Positions 9,898 through 17,978 of a DNA stretch of 34,165 nt are shown one piece after another. The position numbers and the translations under genes are program-made. The notes beneath the pieces were generated by a model, which saw only the letters and a program-made list of their open reading frames with translations, had not been told where the DNA came from and ran no database searches. Origin of the DNA: an uncultured Saprospiraceae bacterium (GTDB lineage Bacteria; Bacteroidota; Bacteroidia; Chitinophagales; Saprospiraceae); NCBI GenBank assembly GCA_937950315.1, contig CALFDU010000059.1, positions 1 through 34,165 on the forward strand. Direction: 5' to 3'. The first letter of the stretch is position 1. Each line of letters opens with the position of its first letter.

Positions 9898-10016
9898 GTT
9901 TTGTTCTTTGGCTGAAAGATAGAAAACAAAGGGAGAATATACAATTGCCATATACTTTTACTCAATTGGTGATCTATGCAATAGAAAATGTGAATCACTA
10001 TTTTATCTTTGAAGTA

Positions 10017-10850
10017 ATGAAGAAGATTGTAGACTTTCTCAACCAGCCATATCCTGAAGCAGATGATTTTATGGCATCTATTCGAGGGGCTGTAGCCTCA
10101 GGTTTTATTGTGTTTGCAGTCCTTGCCTTGTTTGCCCCTTTTGGTTTGAGTGAGAATGGAGCGGACATGTATTTCCACGCAGCCGTTTTCGGTTTGATAA
10201 CCGTATTCACTTTGTTTTCGATCGAAGTGTTTTTTCGTTATATCATAAAATTGCGTCGGGATGTTCCGGAATGGACTTTTTGGAAATGGATTGTTTCTAT
10301 TCTTTTTTTGTTGTCCGTGATTGCAGCTGTTAATTATCTTTATGCCAGGTATCAATTTGGATCTTCCCAGAATAGTTTTTTAGGGATGATGTACAGTACC
10401 TTTGTTGTTGGAATTTTTCCTGTTACAGTTTTTGGGAGCCTTAACTTGATTAGAAAATTGAAAGCCAATCAAAAAATAGCAGAAGAGGTTCAAGTAGATT
10501 CTTCCATTTCTCTCGCTTCCGCAAATGTTGCCTTACCCATAAAAAACTCCATCAAGACTTTTGAAATAGACCCATCTAAAATTTTATTTTTGGAGTCGAT
10601 GCAAAACTATGTACTCATTCATTATCTAGATGAACATGATCAATTAAAAAAAGAGACACATCGCAATACCATCACTGCATTGTCAAATGCCTTAGAAAAC
10701 TCAGGCATCAAAAGGACCCATCGGTCATACCTGGTAAATCCAAAGATGATCGGGTCAGTGAGTGGAAATGCCCAAGGTTTGAAATTGCATTTGATTCAAG
10801 GGGAGTCCGTGGTTCCTGTGAGTAGAAAGTATATTGATGATTTCAGATAG
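10017..10850 (+). CDS. Membrane-anchored LytTR-family transcriptional regulator
   Basis: The N-terminal half (about residues 25-160) has four hydrophobic helices, and a C-terminal LytTR DNA-binding domain spans about 180-277. Recognisable LytTR features are ILFLESMQNYVLIHY, the basic THRSYLVNPKMI segment and the final VVPVSRKYIDDF. This one-protein layout, without a receiver domain, is common in Bacteroidota and is thought to sense a membrane or ligand state and bind DNA directly. The ATG at 10017 (MKKIVDFLNQPYPEAD) was preferred over the in-frame ATG at 9945, because homologues start here and the extra 24 residues would overlap the bestrophin regulatory region. Its targets are unknown; the tandem repeats at 12776-12835 are a candidate. 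Confidence 0.88.
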   Translation: MKKIVDFLNQPYPEADDFMASIRGAVASGFIVFAVLALFAPFGLSENGADMYFHAAVFGLITVFTLFSIEVFFRYIIKLRRDVPEWTFWKWIVSILFLLSVIAAVNYLYARYQFGSSQNSFLGMMYSTFVVGIFPVTVFGSLNLIRKLKANQKIAEEVQVDSSISLASANVALPIKNSIKTFEIDPSKILFLESMQNYVLIHYLDEHDQLKKETHRNTITALSNALENSGIKRTHRSYLVNPKMIGSVSGNAQGLKLHLIQGESVVPVSRKYIDDFR

Positions 10851-11059
10851 TTGTCGATTTTCAGTTTTAGCTTTGTATGAATTTTCTGGATTCTTTATTT
10901 AATCACAATAAAATTACTGATGGGCAGTTAGGATATTGAATGGGTAAAAAATTTGAGGAGGTCTCATTTGATTTGCGCATTTATATTTGGTTGGTCGAGA
11001 TTAGAACTGTTTTTAACCTTGTCGCAAAAACTTCTTTACCTTCTTTTTTTTTGATAATT

Positions 11060-11067
11060 TATGTTTG
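11060..11067 (+). promoter_or_regulatory. Possible Bacteroidota -7 promoter element
   Basis: TATGTTTG fits the TAnnTTTG -7 consensus of the Bacteroidota housekeeping sigma factor. It lies 49 bases before the start of the beta-helix gene, in a T-rich stretch. No convincing TTTG -33 element at the right distance was found, so the call is weak. Confidence 0.35.
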
Positions 11068-11115
11068 CTAAGGAGTTTTTTTTTGCTAATTTAAGTAGAA
11101 CACAAATCAAACATT

Positions 11116-12546
11116 ATGAAAATTTCCTTATCACTCGCAATTTTATTTTTTAGCAGTTATTGCTTTGCTGCCACTTATCAAGTAGGTTCCACTCGAACAT
11201 ACAAATCACCGAATGAACTTTATCTAGCAAATATTCTAGAAGATTTCGATACCATTGAAATTGATGCAGAAACGTATTCCGGAACGGATGCACTGGCAGT
11301 CTGGGAAGCCAATAGCTTAACTATTGTGTCAGTGGGTGGGCGAGCTGCAATGAATGCCGATGATGAATATATTTTTGGAAAAGGGATATGGGTTTTAAGC
11401 GGAAATTTTATAACAGTAGATGGTATTGAGTTTTATGGAGCTACAGTACCAGATAAAAATGGTGCCGGAATCAGATTGGATGGTTTAGGAATGACAATAA
11501 GAAATTGTTTTTTTCATGATAACGAAAATGGCATTTTGACTACCAATGTAGGAGGAGGAGAAATACTTATTGAGCATTCTGAATTTGCAAACAATGGCTT
11601 TGGAGATGGACTATCTCATAATGTATATATTGGGACTTGTGACAAATTGACTTTTCAATTCAATTATTCTCATGGAGCAAAAGTGGGACATAACTTAAAG
11701 AGTCGAGCTCATGTGAATATTATTCAATACAATAGGATTATTGATGGTGTAAATGGCAATTCAAGTAGATTGATTGATATTTCTAATGGAGGATTCGCAA
11801 ATATAAAAGGCAATGTACTTGTGCAAGGAGCCAATGCTGAGAATGGAAATTTGATTGGTTATGCCTTAGAAGGTAATAACAATGTGACTCCAAGCGAACT
11901 ATACTTAATCAATAATACCATGGTTAATAATAGAGAGGCTGGAGCTTTGTTTTTAGATGCTCCGGACAATAATACAGTTTTTGTGCAGATGATAAATAAT
12001 ATCTTTGGAGGTGATGGAGACTTGATTCAGTTGAACAAAGATGATTACTTAGATCTTAATAATGTAAGAGAACAAGACATCTCATTGTTTGATTTTGTAG
12101 ATGAAACCAATTTTGACTATAGGATTCAAGAAAATTCAATTGCCATTGATGTAGGCCTTTCACTTTTTGTAAATTTAGCGGGGTTGGATCTAGTAGCTGA
12201 TTATGTCTATGTGCACCCAACAAGTTTTGCTGTTCGATTATCTGGTTTCGCTAATACCGTAGATGCGGGTGCCTATGAAGCTATTCAGATTAGTTCGACC
12301 GAAGATATTGGTAATGATAAAGAAATCCTCACATACCCCAATCCTGTTTACAATGTTCTAAATCTCCCGGAGGTGAATTTCGATATTTCTGATATTGCCT
12401 TGTATGATGCGCAAGGAAGGTTGATAGAAAAAATTCAGTCAGAAAATGGAAAGGTGGATGTTTCTCACTTACCTTCTGGTGTTTATACTTTGGTGTTTAA
12501 GACAGGCGATGGGGAGATTGTTACCAATAAGATCATTATGCCATAG
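11116..12546 (+). CDS. T9SS-exported right-handed parallel beta-helix protein
   Basis: The 476-residue product has a signal peptide (MKISLSLAILFFSSYCFA). Residues about 40-330 resemble a right-handed parallel beta-helix, with repeated short strands rich in Asn, Gly, Ile and Val (ITVDGIEFYG, GMTIRNCFFHDNENGI, ILIEHSEFANN, LYLINNTMVNN). This fold is typical of polysaccharide lyases and pectate-lyase-like proteins. The last ~75 residues form a T9SS type A sorting domain (LTYPNPVYNVLNLP, ALYDAQGRLIEKI, LPSGVYTLVF). It is therefore probably secreted or surface-attached, with a role in glycan binding or cleavage; no catalytic residues can be assigned by eye. It stands alone between the LytTR regulator and the DUF2306-like gene. 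Confidence 0.85.
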   Translation: MKISLSLAILFFSSYCFAATYQVGSTRTYKSPNELYLANILEDFDTIEIDAETYSGTDALAVWEANSLTIVSVGGRAAMNADDEYIFGKGIWVLSGNFITVDGIEFYGATVPDKNGAGIRLDGLGMTIRNCFFHDNENGILTTNVGGGEILIEHSEFANNGFGDGLSHNVYIGTCDKLTFQFNYSHGAKVGHNLKSRAHVNIIQYNRIIDGVNGNSSRLIDISNGGFANIKGNVLVQGANAENGNLIGYALEGNNNVTPSELYLINNTMVNNREAGALFLDAPDNNTVFVQMINNIFGGDGDLIQLNKDDYLDLNNVREQDISLFDFVDETNFDYRIQENSIAIDVGLSLFVNLAGLDLVADYVYVHPTSFAVRLSGFANTVDAGAYEAIQISSTEDIGNDKEILTYPNPVYNVLNLPEVNFDISDIALYDAQGRLIEKIQSENGKVDVSHLPSGVYTLVFKTGDGEIVTNKIIMP

Positions 12547-12735
12547 GGGTTCTGCCAGAGATAAATTAAGTCAGCATTGGTCCTAGTAACTTTGTTTTGC
12601 TAGAGTTTCACGCTCACTTCTTTTTGTGAGCAAATAGTCCGTTTAAAAATCACAAGTTTCAGGGTTTCATCAATGAATGATTCCTTCTCAAGACCCTATC
12701 AAATTGGCAAAAAAACGAGCCAATGTAGTCGTTGT

Positions 12736-12749
12736 ATTCATAAATGAAT
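12736..12749. repeat. 14-bp palindrome ATTCAT-AA-ATGAAT
   Basis: A perfect inverted repeat with 6-bp arms lies 150 bases before the DUF2306-like gene and just upstream of the 20-bp tandem repeats. It may be an additional regulatory site. The rest of the 354-bp gap 12547-12900 shows only a weak 6-bp hairpin (GCTCAC/GTGAGC, 12612-12631) after the beta-helix gene. Confidence 0.35.
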
Positions 12750-12775
12750 GCTGTAAATAGGTATCCTACGCCTTG

Positions 12776-12835
12776 TTATTCATCAACATAAGGCCCATTT
12801 CGTCAACAAAATGGGCATTTCATCAACAAAACAGG
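12776..12835. promoter_or_regulatory. Three tandem 20-bp repeats, candidate LytTR-type operator
   Basis: Three head-to-tail units of exactly 20 bp occur at 12776-12795, 12796-12815 and 12816-12835. The last two are CATTTCGTCAACAAAATGGG and CATTTCATCAACAAAACAGG; the first shares the core ATTC-A-TCAACA. On the other strand each core reads TGTTGA(T/C)GAA. Direct repeats spaced about two helical turns apart and containing GTTN(A/G) resemble LytTR operators, usually two ~9-bp sites spaced about 21-22 bp. They sit 65 bases upstream of the DUF2306-like gene. A LytTR regulator is encoded 2 kb away, but the link is inference. Confidence 0.55.
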
Positions 12836-12900
12836 TCAGCGGTCAATGAAAGTTGAGTGTAAGCGATTTCTAGTCTAGATTGCAAACAAAACAACGAATC

Positions 12901-13575
12901 ATGGATCAATTAAAAAGTATTATTCTCATCATCCACATCGCGGTAGGCTCTTTAAGTCTTATTGTTTTTTGGATTCCAGTACTAGTAAAGAAGGGTGGAG
13001 ATATTCATATTAAGGTAGGGAAGTTGTATGTCTTCTTGATGTGGATTGTGGTGATTACTGCCATTATTTTGTCATTGATTAACTTATATTTTAAGGCGTA
13101 TATCATCGCAGCCTTTTTGGGGTTTTTGTCGATCATAACAGCACATCCATTGTGGTATGGAATGGTGATACTGAAGCACAAGAAAGAAATTACGAGTAGG
13201 GTAAAAAGAATAAACCTACTATTGAATTGGTTCCTGTTTTTGGGAGGTGCTGGATTGTTTATCTGGGCATTGATACTAAAGGTACAAGGGCAAGCTATTC
13301 TCTTAATCATTTTTGGAATTATCGGAATGGCGTCTGCTCTTCCGATGATCCGAGGAGGTGATAAACCTGTTAATTGGTTGGCTGCACATATCCAAGGATT
13401 ATTGGGTACGGGAATAGCCGCGTATACTGCCTTTTTCGCTTTTGGGGGATCAAGGATTTTTGGCCACATTTTCACCAACCAACTTATTGCTATTCCTTGG
13501 ATTATGCCAACCATCATGGGAATAGTAGGAATCAAATATTACAAACGAAAAATGCATTTGCCGAAAGGCGTATAA
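12901..13575 (+). CDS. DUF2306-like multi-pass membrane protein
   Basis: The product of 224 residues (start at the ATG at 12901, MDQLKSIILIIHIAVGSLSL) has about seven hydrophobic helices. The first helix with a conserved His (IIHIAVGSLSL), the loop KKGGDIHIKVGKLYVFLMW and the later NWLAAHIQGLLGTGIAAYTA resemble the DUF2306 family of small bacterial membrane proteins. The conserved His residues suggest metal, haem or quinone contact, but no function is established. An in-frame ATG at 12880 adds seven polar residues before the hydrophobic helix and is less likely. The gene is preceded by three 20-bp repeats and followed after 44 bp by the outer-membrane barrel gene on the same strand, so the two may be co-transcribed. 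Confidence 0.7.
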   Translation: MDQLKSIILIIHIAVGSLSLIVFWIPVLVKKGGDIHIKVGKLYVFLMWIVVITAIILSLINLYFKAYIIAAFLGFLSIITAHPLWYGMVILKHKKEITSRVKRINLLLNWFLFLGGAGLFIWALILKVQGQAILLIIFGIIGMASALPMIRGGDKPVNWLAAHIQGLLGTGIAAYTAFFAFGGSRIFGHIFTNQLIAIPWIMPTIMGIVGIKYYKRKMHLPKGV

Positions 13576-13619
13576 ATATCTCATCGAAGAAAAATTATAG
13601 AATTTTTAAAATTGAAATA

Positions 13620-14915
13620 ATGGAAAATCAGATTATAAATAAATTGATTGCAGTCATTGTATTATTGTTGTCGTGCTTGATTGGAAGCGTGGATGCGCAA
13701 GTTTATGTTGAAAAACAAACACGACACCGCTTTGCTCAAATGACTATGGGCGTGGATTATTTTGGAAACGGAGGTGTGGAAAGTAGTTTTCTCAATGCCC
13801 AGGGAGTTGAACAAGCATTGACGCTTGATAATATGACCACGCCTAGATTGATAATAGGAGGTACCCATTTTTGGGGTCATGCTGATTTTTCAGTGGTGTT
13901 TCCATTGAGTGTAACCACGGCAGAAATAGATGGACAAAGCTTGACATTCGCAAGTACGATAGAGACGTCGTTTAAGTATTTTCCTTGGAGGATCAAGCAT
14001 CATCGATTTGCTCCTTATGTAGGAATTTCATTGTCGGGATACTATTTCCAGCAAGACATCTTGGGTATCGAAAATGGGGAAGGACCTGAATTGGTAAATA
14101 GTGTATTGCCATTGATGGCAGGGTTTACTTTTAATCATAAGAATCATTTGATAGAGGCAGGAGTTTCATATATCAGAAGGAATCAACCAGACTATTATAT
14201 TGCTGAAGATTATAAGACTCAACTCAACATTGCACCTACTTTTTTCAATCTGTCTTATAAGTATATGTTGGATACATCTCTGTCGGCAGAAAGATCTTGG
14301 GAGTCTGGTGATACTGAGAAGTTGACAGAAAAATTTGCAAGTGAAGGAATGTTGAATAACTTTTTTATCAGTGCAGGACCTTCAGCGGCATTTACTTTAG
14401 GAGAAAGTACGTACAATACAATCAATCGTGCATTTTTACCACAAGCTACATTCTCAACTTTTGGTGATTTTGGAGTCGGGTATTACATGCACAAGCCAGA
14501 TTTGAATTTTACGATTAATTATCGTGGATACAAAGGGACCAATGCGGCTTATGATGTGAGTCAAGATTTACAAAGACAATCAGTGGGATTTGAGGTAATA
14601 AAAATGTTGGGTGATTATCATGGGTTTGTTCCATATGTGGGTCCGATAGTTAGTTTGGAAAATTTGAGTTTTAAGGAAGTGTATGCGGGTGAGACGGTTC
14701 ATGATATTTCAGAAAGCCAAGTTGCGATGGGGTTTACTTTTGGTTGGGACATCCGACCTAATCGAGTACAAACTTGGTTACTGCGAACCAACTTGCGTTG
14801 GTATCCAAAACTAGAACTTGGAGTCGGGGCTGAACAGATTATTTCGTTCAATACCTTGGAGTTTAATTTTATCCAAGCGGTGTTTTATCCAGGTAGAAGG
14901 AAATTGTATAAGTAG
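13620..14915 (+). CDS. Outer-membrane beta-barrel protein of unknown role
   Basis: The ATG at 13620 gives 431 residues with a signal peptide (MENQIINKLIAVIVLLLSCLIGSVDA). An in-frame open stretch back to 13374 overlaps the preceding gene in another frame and was rejected as the start. The mature protein is rich in alternating hydrophobic and aromatic strands (GVDYFGNGG, HFWGHADFSVVFPLSV, FAPYVGISLSGYYF, GFVPYVGPIVSLEN, GFTFGWDIRP). This is typical of Bacteroidota outer-membrane porin-like barrels, and the C-terminus ends close to an aromatic strand (FNFIQAVFYPGRRKLYK). The cargo or partner is unknown. It follows the DUF2306-like gene by 44 bp and ends just before a 19-bp hairpin. Confidence 0.75.
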   Translation: MENQIINKLIAVIVLLLSCLIGSVDAQVYVEKQTRHRFAQMTMGVDYFGNGGVESSFLNAQGVEQALTLDNMTTPRLIIGGTHFWGHADFSVVFPLSVTTAEIDGQSLTFASTIETSFKYFPWRIKHHRFAPYVGISLSGYYFQQDILGIENGEGPELVNSVLPLMAGFTFNHKNHLIEAGVSYIRRNQPDYYIAEDYKTQLNIAPTFFNLSYKYMLDTSLSAERSWESGDTEKLTEKFASEGMLNNFFISAGPSAAFTLGESTYNTINRAFLPQATFSTFGDFGVGYYMHKPDLNFTINYRGYKGTNAAYDVSQDLQRQSVGFEVIKMLGDYHGFVPYVGPIVSLENLSFKEVYAGETVHDISESQVAMGFTFGWDIRPNRVQTWLLRTNLRWYPKLELGVGAEQIISFNTLEFNFIQAVFYPGRRKLYK

Positions 14916-14924
14916 GAGAATGAT

Positions 14925-14971
14925 CAAATAGAATCAATCAATTTGATGTAATAATTGATTGATTCTATTTG
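14925..14971. terminator. 19-bp perfect stem-loop, likely bidirectional terminator
   Basis: Arms at 14925-14943 and 14953-14971 are perfectly complementary over 19 bp with a 9-base loop. It lies 9 bases after the barrel gene stop and 87 bases from the stop of the convergent PepSY-like gene. The stem is AT-rich and a long T-tract is lacking, so termination strength is uncertain. Confidence 0.65.
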
Positions 14972-15057
14972 AAGTTCTACTCATGGACGACGCCTGTTTA
15001 TCATGGATTTCAGGTAGTGTAATTTATAGTTTTGAATTAACCCAGTAATCCAAATTT

Positions 15058-15564
15058 TTATATAAACAACAAGATCAAAGTAAGAACAATCCCAGCTCCA
15101 GTAAAAATCATTCCTTTCTTAAAAGTAGACGAACTAGGCGTGTACATCCAAAAACTTGATACGACCAAAAATAAAAGCGCAAGACCAAAAAAGATATTTA
15201 AGAAAAAGAGTGGATCAGCACTTTTGGCCTTATGAAGATGTTGTAGTTTGTCCAAAACCAAAGGAACTTTTTTTACAGTATAGTCAGCGGCTCCAGTTTT
15301 TACGTTGTACGTTCCTTCTTTGAAAAACATAATATCGCCTTCTTGCTTGGTTACCTTCAATCTTCTGACTTTGAGTACCTCTCCTAGTGATGCTTTGGAT
15401 AGCCCTTTGTCCACGGTTTTTTGATAGTGGTATGTTTTCTTGAATGTATCTGCGTCTCTGAATATCAATGTTATACCACTGATGGCATATACTGCCATAA
15501 TACCAGCAAGAAAATAACCTAGGTTTCTGTGGTAGGTGCGCATTTTGGCTGATGGTGTAGGCAT
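15058..15564 (-). CDS. PepSY-associated-like membrane protein
   Basis: The 168-residue protein has an N-terminal RTYHRNLGYFLAGIMAVYAISGITLIFRD segment. This is the first helix typical of PepSY-associated transmembrane proteins linked to iron uptake and ferric reductases in Gram-negative bacteria. A soluble region of about 65 residues follows, then HLHKAKSADPLFFLNIFFGLALLFLVVSSFWMY and a last helix. It is short compared with full four-helix PepSY_TM proteins, so it may be a compact family variant. Met8 (MRTYHRNLG) is an alternative start. It is on the same strand as, and 176 bp after, the AhpD-like gene. A redox or metal link is plausible but unproven. Confidence 0.65.
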   Translation of the reverse strand: MPTPSAKMRTYHRNLGYFLAGIMAVYAISGITLIFRDADTFKKTYHYQKTVDKGLSKASLGEVLKVRRLKVTKQEGDIMFFKEGTYNVKTGAADYTVKKVPLVLDKLQHLHKAKSADPLFFLNIFFGLALLFLVVSSFWMYTPSSSTFKKGMIFTGAGIVLTLILLFI

Positions 15565-15740
15565 GATCGTGTTTTTATTTTAAAGGTAGGATTATCTTTT
15601 GGATTCTAGAATGTAGTATTCTCCTTCAAAGAAGTTTTAAAGGTTGAAGAAGTATCAATTTTCTTATGAGTTACAAGGCGCTAGGGTAGCCTTTGAAATA
15701 AAGTAGTAGAGTAAATATTTTTTAAGAAACTTAGCCCTCA

Positions 15741-16343
15741 TTAAACATGACCCCAATCATCAGCTTCACCCGATGAAGGAGACAAACCAATATTTTCTTG
15801 TTCTAAATTCACGCCTAGTCCCACGACCATTCTATTGACATAATTGAAATAGGAAGTTACTTGGTTGATCTCCAAAATTTCCCCATCTGTAAATCCACTA
15901 GTGCGGAGATTGTCTATATCCTCCTTGTCTATGTTGGCATGGTCCTGCGTAAGTTTCACGGCATGATCGATTCCTACCACCAATTTGTTGTCCAAGATGT
16001 TTTTAAAATCTCCAGACTTCATGGCCTCCATGATTTTGGCATATTTCTCATCATCCTTGAGGTTCTTTTTCAAACCCACTGCATGGTGCGTCGCGCAGTA
16101 ATCACAACTATTCAGTTGGCTTATATAAGTGCCGATCGTTTCTAAGTACCATTTTGGTAAGGTGTTGCTCGTGTGGTGCAATACCGCCTTGTACAAGGCC
16201 ATATGTCCTTCCAGAGTGTGTGGTCTTAAACTATGGATGCTTAGCACATGATCGATATGGTTGTTGGGCCCTTTGATGCGGTCATATATTTTTTTGAGTT
16301 TGCCAACAGCATCGGAGTAGGATATGGTTTTTATAAAAGACAT
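15741..16343 (-). CDS. AhpD-like / carboxymuconolactone decarboxylase-family peroxidase-related protein
   Basis: The 200-residue protein contains CDYCATHHAVGLKK (about residues 80-93), the CxxC-x-x-H motif of AhpD-like proteins in the carboxymuconolactone decarboxylase superfamily. The two cysteines and the following histidine form the peroxidase or disulfide reductase site in AhpD. The size (about 200 residues) and the flanking ETIGTYISQLNSC and FNYVNRMVVGLG match the subgroup called uncharacterized peroxidase-related enzyme. It has no signal peptide, so it is probably cytoplasmic and involved in peroxide or thiol stress. It lies between the DUF998 gene and the PepSY-like gene on the minus strand. 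The 197-bp gap to the DUF998 gene contains a weak 9-bp inverted repeat (16464-16472 and 16523-16531). Confidence 0.85.
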   Translation of the reverse strand: MSFIKTISYSDAVGKLKKIYDRIKGPNNHIDHVLSIHSLRPHTLEGHMALYKAVLHHTSNTLPKWYLETIGTYISQLNSCDYCATHHAVGLKKNLKDDEKYAKIMEAMKSGDFKNILDNKLVVGIDHAVKLTQDHANIDKEDIDNLRTSGFTDGEILEINQVTSYFNYVNRMVVGLGVNLEQENIGLSPSSGEADDWGHV

Positions 16344-16540
16344 GTATTATTGTTTGTCAAGCTTGGTTACAAGATCAAACTAAGTTACAAAGTAAAAGCG
16401 CTTGGTGTGAAATTTTAGTGATTACAAAGACTATAAATATAGAATTTATTGGCTTTGAAATTTGTAATAAACGAAATTATGGTATTCAGTGTATTCATAT
16501 TATAGGTATACTACCATCATTTGTTTATTACGAAGGCTTT

Positions 16541-17164
16541 TTATTCCTTGGTAAGATGTGGATTCGATCTGGGATTGTTGAAAAGTTTTAGGGCTGTGTA
16601 AAATATCCAAAGGAAATAAAAGAAAAATACAAACCTTTGTCCAAGAGCTGGAATATTTGGAAAAATAAATGGCCAAAATCCAAATAAAATAGTTGAAAAT
16701 GTGAAAAGTAAAGTTGGCTTAGAAGTCTTTTTCCAGTAATCGTTTTTTTTCATCAATTTTGGAAAAGTAAAAGCGCCAATTAAAAAGCAGATATAACTTG
16801 CAATACTCCCAATTGAATGTAAAAGCATACCTGTTGATTGTTTGTTTTCAAAATCCCCTGGAAAGATTCCAGACATGGACATGAAAATTCCACTGAATAG
16901 AATTCCAAACAATGGTAATTTGCTAGATTTCTCATTTCTTATATTTAAGTATAGTCCATGAGCATATAGTGAAATCAGTAATCCTGGAATAATATAACCA
17001 AAACTGTTCCAGGCCCATTTATTTGTTATATCGCTAGATCCAAGCTCACTAATTGCTTTAGTGAAAATTGAATACTCGGGACGGCTTGATGAGATTATTA
17101 TGTAGGTAATCAAAAAGACCATTGGCGATGCCATTCCAATTATTCCATAAAACTTATTAGTCAT
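16541..17164 (-). CDS. DUF998-family membrane protein
   Basis: The ATG at 17164 gives MTNKFYGIIGMASPMVFLITYII, a start typical of DUF998 proteins; an upstream in-frame ATG at 17200 adds 12 residues. The 207-residue product has six predicted hydrophobic helices. It shows the family pattern of SELGSSD after helix 1, GIFPGDF in the middle and LLHSIGSIASYICF after it. DUF998 members are small membrane proteins with no established reaction. The gene begins 48 bases after the stop of the Crp/Fnr regulator gene on the same strand, so the pair is probably one transcript. Such regulator plus DUF998 pairs suggest a small stress-responsive unit, but this is inference. Confidence 0.78.
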   Translation of the reverse strand: MTNKFYGIIGMASPMVFLITYIIISSSRPEYSIFTKAISELGSSDITNKWAWNSFGYIIPGLLISLYAHGLYLNIRNEKSSKLPLFGILFSGIFMSMSGIFPGDFENKQSTGMLLHSIGSIASYICFLIGAFTFPKLMKKNDYWKKTSKPTLLFTFSTILFGFWPFIFPNIPALGQRFVFFFYFLWIFYTALKLFNNPRSNPHLTKE

Positions 17165-17212
17165 TTTGAGAACCAAATTATGTAAAAATTCAATTCCCAA
17201 ATTTGATCTATA

Positions 17213-17734
17213 TCAAAAAGTATCGCTTGACGACCTAACTCTGCTCAATGTCTCTTGGGTCATTCCTAAATGAGAAGCCAACATTCCAAGAGGAACTCTA
17301 ATCAACTTATTCTTTGATGTTTGCTCAAAGAATTGATATCGTGCCTTGGCTGAATTAAACTGAAGAGAAATAATTCTTTCTGATTGTTCAATAAAATATT
17401 TAGAAATAAGCATTCTACCAAATCTTTCCATTTCCATAAAATCTCTAAAACAGTTTTCAAGATCTGTAAAAGATATCTTTACTAATTCCGTTTCCTCTAA
17501 TGTTTGTAAATGAAAATGATCAGGAATGTTTTGAAGAAAACTATAAATGGAAGTAATCCATTCATTCTCAGCTGCAAACTGATCAGTAATTTCTTTTTCA
17601 TTTTTTAAATAGTAAACTCTTACAAGGCCTTTGTTTATGAAATAAGTATTTTGACAAATTTGATTTGGCTTATGTAAAAAATATTTAGCGGGAAATGTTT
17701 GTACCTCACAAATTTCTGTAAGTCGATCTTTCAA
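17213..17734 (-). CDS. Crp/Fnr-family transcriptional regulator, start codon unclear
   Basis: The product has a cyclic-nucleotide-binding-like domain (about residues 10-120, with NTYFINKGLVRVYYLKNEKEITDQF) and a C-terminal helix-turn-helix (LIRVPLGMLASHLGMTQETLSRVRS), as in Bacteroidota Crp/Fnr regulators of about 190 residues. The coordinates use a TTG at 17734 as start. Family-like sequence (LLNHIAKFIPVSNEL) continues in frame for about 18 more codons to a TAG at 17789-17791 without any ATG, GTG or TTG. Either the TTG is used and the N-terminus is shortened, a rare start such as ATT or ATC is used, or the gene is damaged at its start. It is followed closely by the DUF998 gene. Confidence 0.82.
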   Translation of the reverse strand: MKDRLTEICEVQTFPAKYFLHKPNQICQNTYFINKGLVRVYYLKNEKEITDQFAAENEWITSIYSFLQNIPDHFHLQTLEETELVKISFTDLENCFRDFMEMERFGRMLISKYFIEQSERIISLQFNSAKARYQFFEQTSKNKLIRVPLGMLASHLGMTQETLSRVRSSSDTF

Positions 17735-17931
17735 TTCATTTGAAACAGGAATAAATTTGGCGATATGATTTAGTAAATTTTCTACGATCTATTTTTTTTG
17801 ATTGAAAATAATGTTCGGCTATAAATTTCTCTAATTATAGGGTAAAATAATAGAAAATAATTTTTCTAATGGATGAAACAATGGTGATGAAAAAAGCGAC
17901 AAGAGTAGCTTAGAATAAATACTTAAGCAAA

Positions 17932-17955
17932 GCAAGGTAGTTTAAGTTGCCTTGC
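17932..17955 (-). terminator. Stem-loop downstream of the unknown secreted protein gene
   Basis: GCAAGGTA (17932-17939) pairs with TGCCTTGC (17948-17955) with one wobble and an 8-base loop. It lies 24 bases beyond the stop of the minus-strand gene at 17979. The following bases on that strand (TTTGCTTAAG) form only a weak T-tract. Confidence 0.45.
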
Positions 17956-17978
17956 AATGCTCAAGATATTTATCTGTA

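Noticed and set aside
13005-13535. 176-codon minus-strand ORF
   Set aside because: It is antisense to the DUF2306-like membrane protein and shows no recognisable motif.
13374-13619. Longer in-frame start for the outer-membrane barrel protein
   Set aside because: It overlaps the DUF2306-like gene in another frame and would bury the signal peptide that starts at 13620.
16464-16531. Inverted repeat GTAATAAAC ... GTTTATTAC
   Set aside because: The arms are only 9 bp, AT-rich and 50 bases apart, which is expected by chance in such sequence.
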